From NCBI GenBank assembly GCA_029052615.1, contig JAIDIR010000195.1:1-5679 (forward strand): DNA of 5,679 nt, given 5' to 3'. The stretch is from Clostridia bacterium (GTDB lineage: Bacteria; Bacillota; Clostridia; Christensenellales; Borkfalkiaceae). The notes beneath the pieces were generated by a model. It saw only the letters and a list, made by a program, of their open reading frames with translations, searched no databases and was not told the origin of the DNA. Position numbers and translations under genes: made by a program. The stretch's first letter is position 1; every line of letters begins with the position of its first letter. Shown here one piece after another: positions 4,491-5,679 of this stretch.

Positions 4491-5593
4491 GCGTTATTGG
4501 TGGTCCTGACGGGCAAAATTAAGTACAGCACGTTCTTATTTTGCTTATTTTCACAAATAAACGGCTGAACCTGATTGTTGAAGGACAAAACTACGTCCTC
4601 TTCGTCAAGCGCTCCGATGGCGTCGGAAATGAATTTCGAATTCATTGCTATTCTCAGATCCTTGCCGTCGACGTCCGCCTTAACCGGCTCGTTTACGTTG
4701 CCTATTTCGGAATTTGAAGAAATTTCAACCTTTCCCTGGCTGACGTCCATAATTATAAGACTGTTCCTGTCGCCCCTTACTAAAATCGCCGCGCGGTCGA
4801 TGGAAGCCTTTAAAAGGTCCTTCTTAACGGTTACCGTCGTTAAATAGGTCTTGGGAATGATGTTGTCCTTTTTTATGAAGTCGCCGTTGTACAGGCAGGA
4901 AGTCAGCACGGTGTCGTCGACGCAGATTAAAAGAATACCTCTCTCTATCTTGAGCTCGGTTTCGCCCTCGTCGGCGGGCAGCATCTTTTCAATTTCGTTA
5001 AGCGTTCTGGAAGGGCAAATTATTTCAAGGTCGCCCGTCGAGGAAACGACTTGTCCGTTCGCGGTTGCAAGGCGGAACCCGTCGAGTGCGGTCACGCAGA
5101 CGTCGTGCCCGGTAACGACTATCTGACAGCCCTTTAAAATGGGGCGCGAATCGTCGGTTGCGCAGCAGAACGACGTGGAGGAAATAAGCCTTTTAAGTTC
5201 TGAAGTTTTCAGAACGACCGAATTTTCGTTGACCTCGGTATCCACTTTGGGGAAGTCGTCAGCGGAAAGTACCTGCATGGAAGTCTGGCTGTCCGCATAG
5301 ATAATGTCCATCTTCGAGCCTTCGGTTGCAAGAGTTATCTGCACGCCCTCCAGCTTCTTTATAAAGTCGGAAAAGAATTTACCGGGAACGCAGATTTCGC
5401 CTTCCTCGCACACTTCCGCCTTAATCTTTTTCTGTATAGCTATCTCGCCGTCGGTAGCGGTGAGAGTAATCGTATCGTTTTTAGCCGCAATTTTTATGCA
5501 CTCCATAATGGGAACGGTAGTTCTGGACGCGCAAGCTTTGATAACCTTTAAAACGGCTTCCGATAAATCCAAACCTTCACAAATAATTTTCAT
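4487..5593 (-). CDS. dnaN: DNA polymerase III beta subunit (sliding clamp)
   Basis: A complete 368-residue clamp, the usual length. The protein forms a ring dimer around DNA and tethers the replicative polymerase and other partners. Three repeated domains are evident: residues 1-120 (TATDGEIAIQ, PGKFFSDFIKKL, DDFPKV), about 127-245 (LKRLISSTSF, DDSRPILKG, TALDGFRLA) and about 250-368. The partner-binding cleft is marked by the LDGFRLA segment (170-176) and the C-terminal YLILPVRT (357-364), followed by four extra residues. The start is supported by GAGG 9 bases upstream of the ATG at 5593. There are 13 cysteines (5, 21, 32, 62, 68, 143, 144, 156, 166, 193, 224, 233, 347), many more than in well-known clamps. 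dnaN is normally followed by yaaA/recF; here rpmH follows on the same strand. Confidence 0.98.
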   Translation of the reverse strand: MKIICEGLDLSEAVLKVIKACASRTTVPIMECIKIAAKNDTITLTATDGEIAIQKKIKAEVCEEGEICVPGKFFSDFIKKLEGVQITLATEGSKMDIIYADSQTSMQVLSADDFPKVDTEVNENSVVLKTSELKRLISSTSFCCATDDSRPILKGCQIVVTGHDVCVTALDGFRLATANGQVVSSTGDLEIICPSRTLNEIEKMLPADEGETELKIERGILLICVDDTVLTSCLYNGDFIKKDNIIPKTYLTTVTVKKDLLKASIDRAAILVRGDRNSLIIMDVSQGKVEISSNSEIGNVNEPVKADVDGKDLRIAMNSKFISDAIGALDEEDVVLSFNNQVQPFICENKQNKNVLYLILPVRTTNNA

Positions 5594-5629
5594 AACTCTA
5601 ATCCTCGCTTTTTCTCTTTCTTTGGTTGT

Positions 5630-5679
5630 TTATTGGTTATATATTTATTATTTTTTTAATTTTTAAATTGTAGTAATAT
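5630..5679. other. AT-rich tract upstream of dnaN
   Basis: This segment, running to the window edge, is more than 90 percent A+T. It is the upstream region of dnaN and contains no coding sequence. I find no DnaA box (TTATCCACA or a near match) and no convincing promoter. If dnaA lies just beyond the edge, as is usual upstream of dnaN, the tract could be part of the dnaA-dnaN spacer, which in some Bacillota holds the DNA-unwinding element. That part is inference. Confidence 0.35.

Noticed and set aside
1..5679. CRISPR arrays, insertion sequences, toxin-antitoxin pairs, tRNA or rRNA genes
   Set aside because: No regularly spaced direct repeats, transposase motifs, cloverleaf or rRNA signatures were found on reading both strands.

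Overview
The window reads as a stretch of a Bacillota (Clostridia-like) chromosome next to the replication origin. Every gene I can support lies on the minus strand, so in transcription order the window runs from right to left. The evidence for the lineage is indirect: a low-to-mid GC gene set with GGAG-type ribosome binding sites, a 44-residue L34 protein, a Jag/KhpB protein after YidC, a QueT-type ECF transporter subunit, and a YidC that lacks a lipoprotein signal but carries a large external insert. A cysteine-rich beta clamp would suit an anaerobe. I cannot name a genus.

Right to left: dnaN (beta sliding clamp, complete) is preceded by a very AT-rich tract at the window edge. A sigma-A-like promoter straddling the dnaN stop codon then starts the tightly packed cluster rpmH (L34), rnpA (RNase P protein), yidD, yidC and jag/khpB. 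yidD starts on a GTG whose TG is shared with the rnpA stop, yidC overlaps the end of yidD by 13 bases, and jag follows yidC by 9 bases. This cluster makes the tRNA-processing protein, the membrane protein insertase, its small helper YidD and an RNA-binding protein.

After jag comes a structured non-coding stretch of 286 bases (1063-1348). It contains a weak hairpin after jag, several A/T-rich inverted repeats, an H-type pseudoknot that looks like a class I preQ1 riboswitch, and a textbook intrinsic terminator just before queT. QueT is the substrate-binding membrane subunit of an ECF transporter for queuosine precursors, so a preQ1-sensing attenuator in front of it makes biological sense. At the left end a small Cro/C1-type (XRE) DNA-binding protein has its own promoter (consensus -10, TTGAAA -35, 17-base spacer), and a strong 14-bp hairpin terminator closes the window.

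I see no exotic defence or mobile system here. The points most worth following are the preQ1 riboswitch/terminator with its competing pairings, the unusual co-directional dnaN-rpmH junction, the queT/XRE pair after jag where mnmE is usually found, and the structured leaders of rpmH and rnpA.
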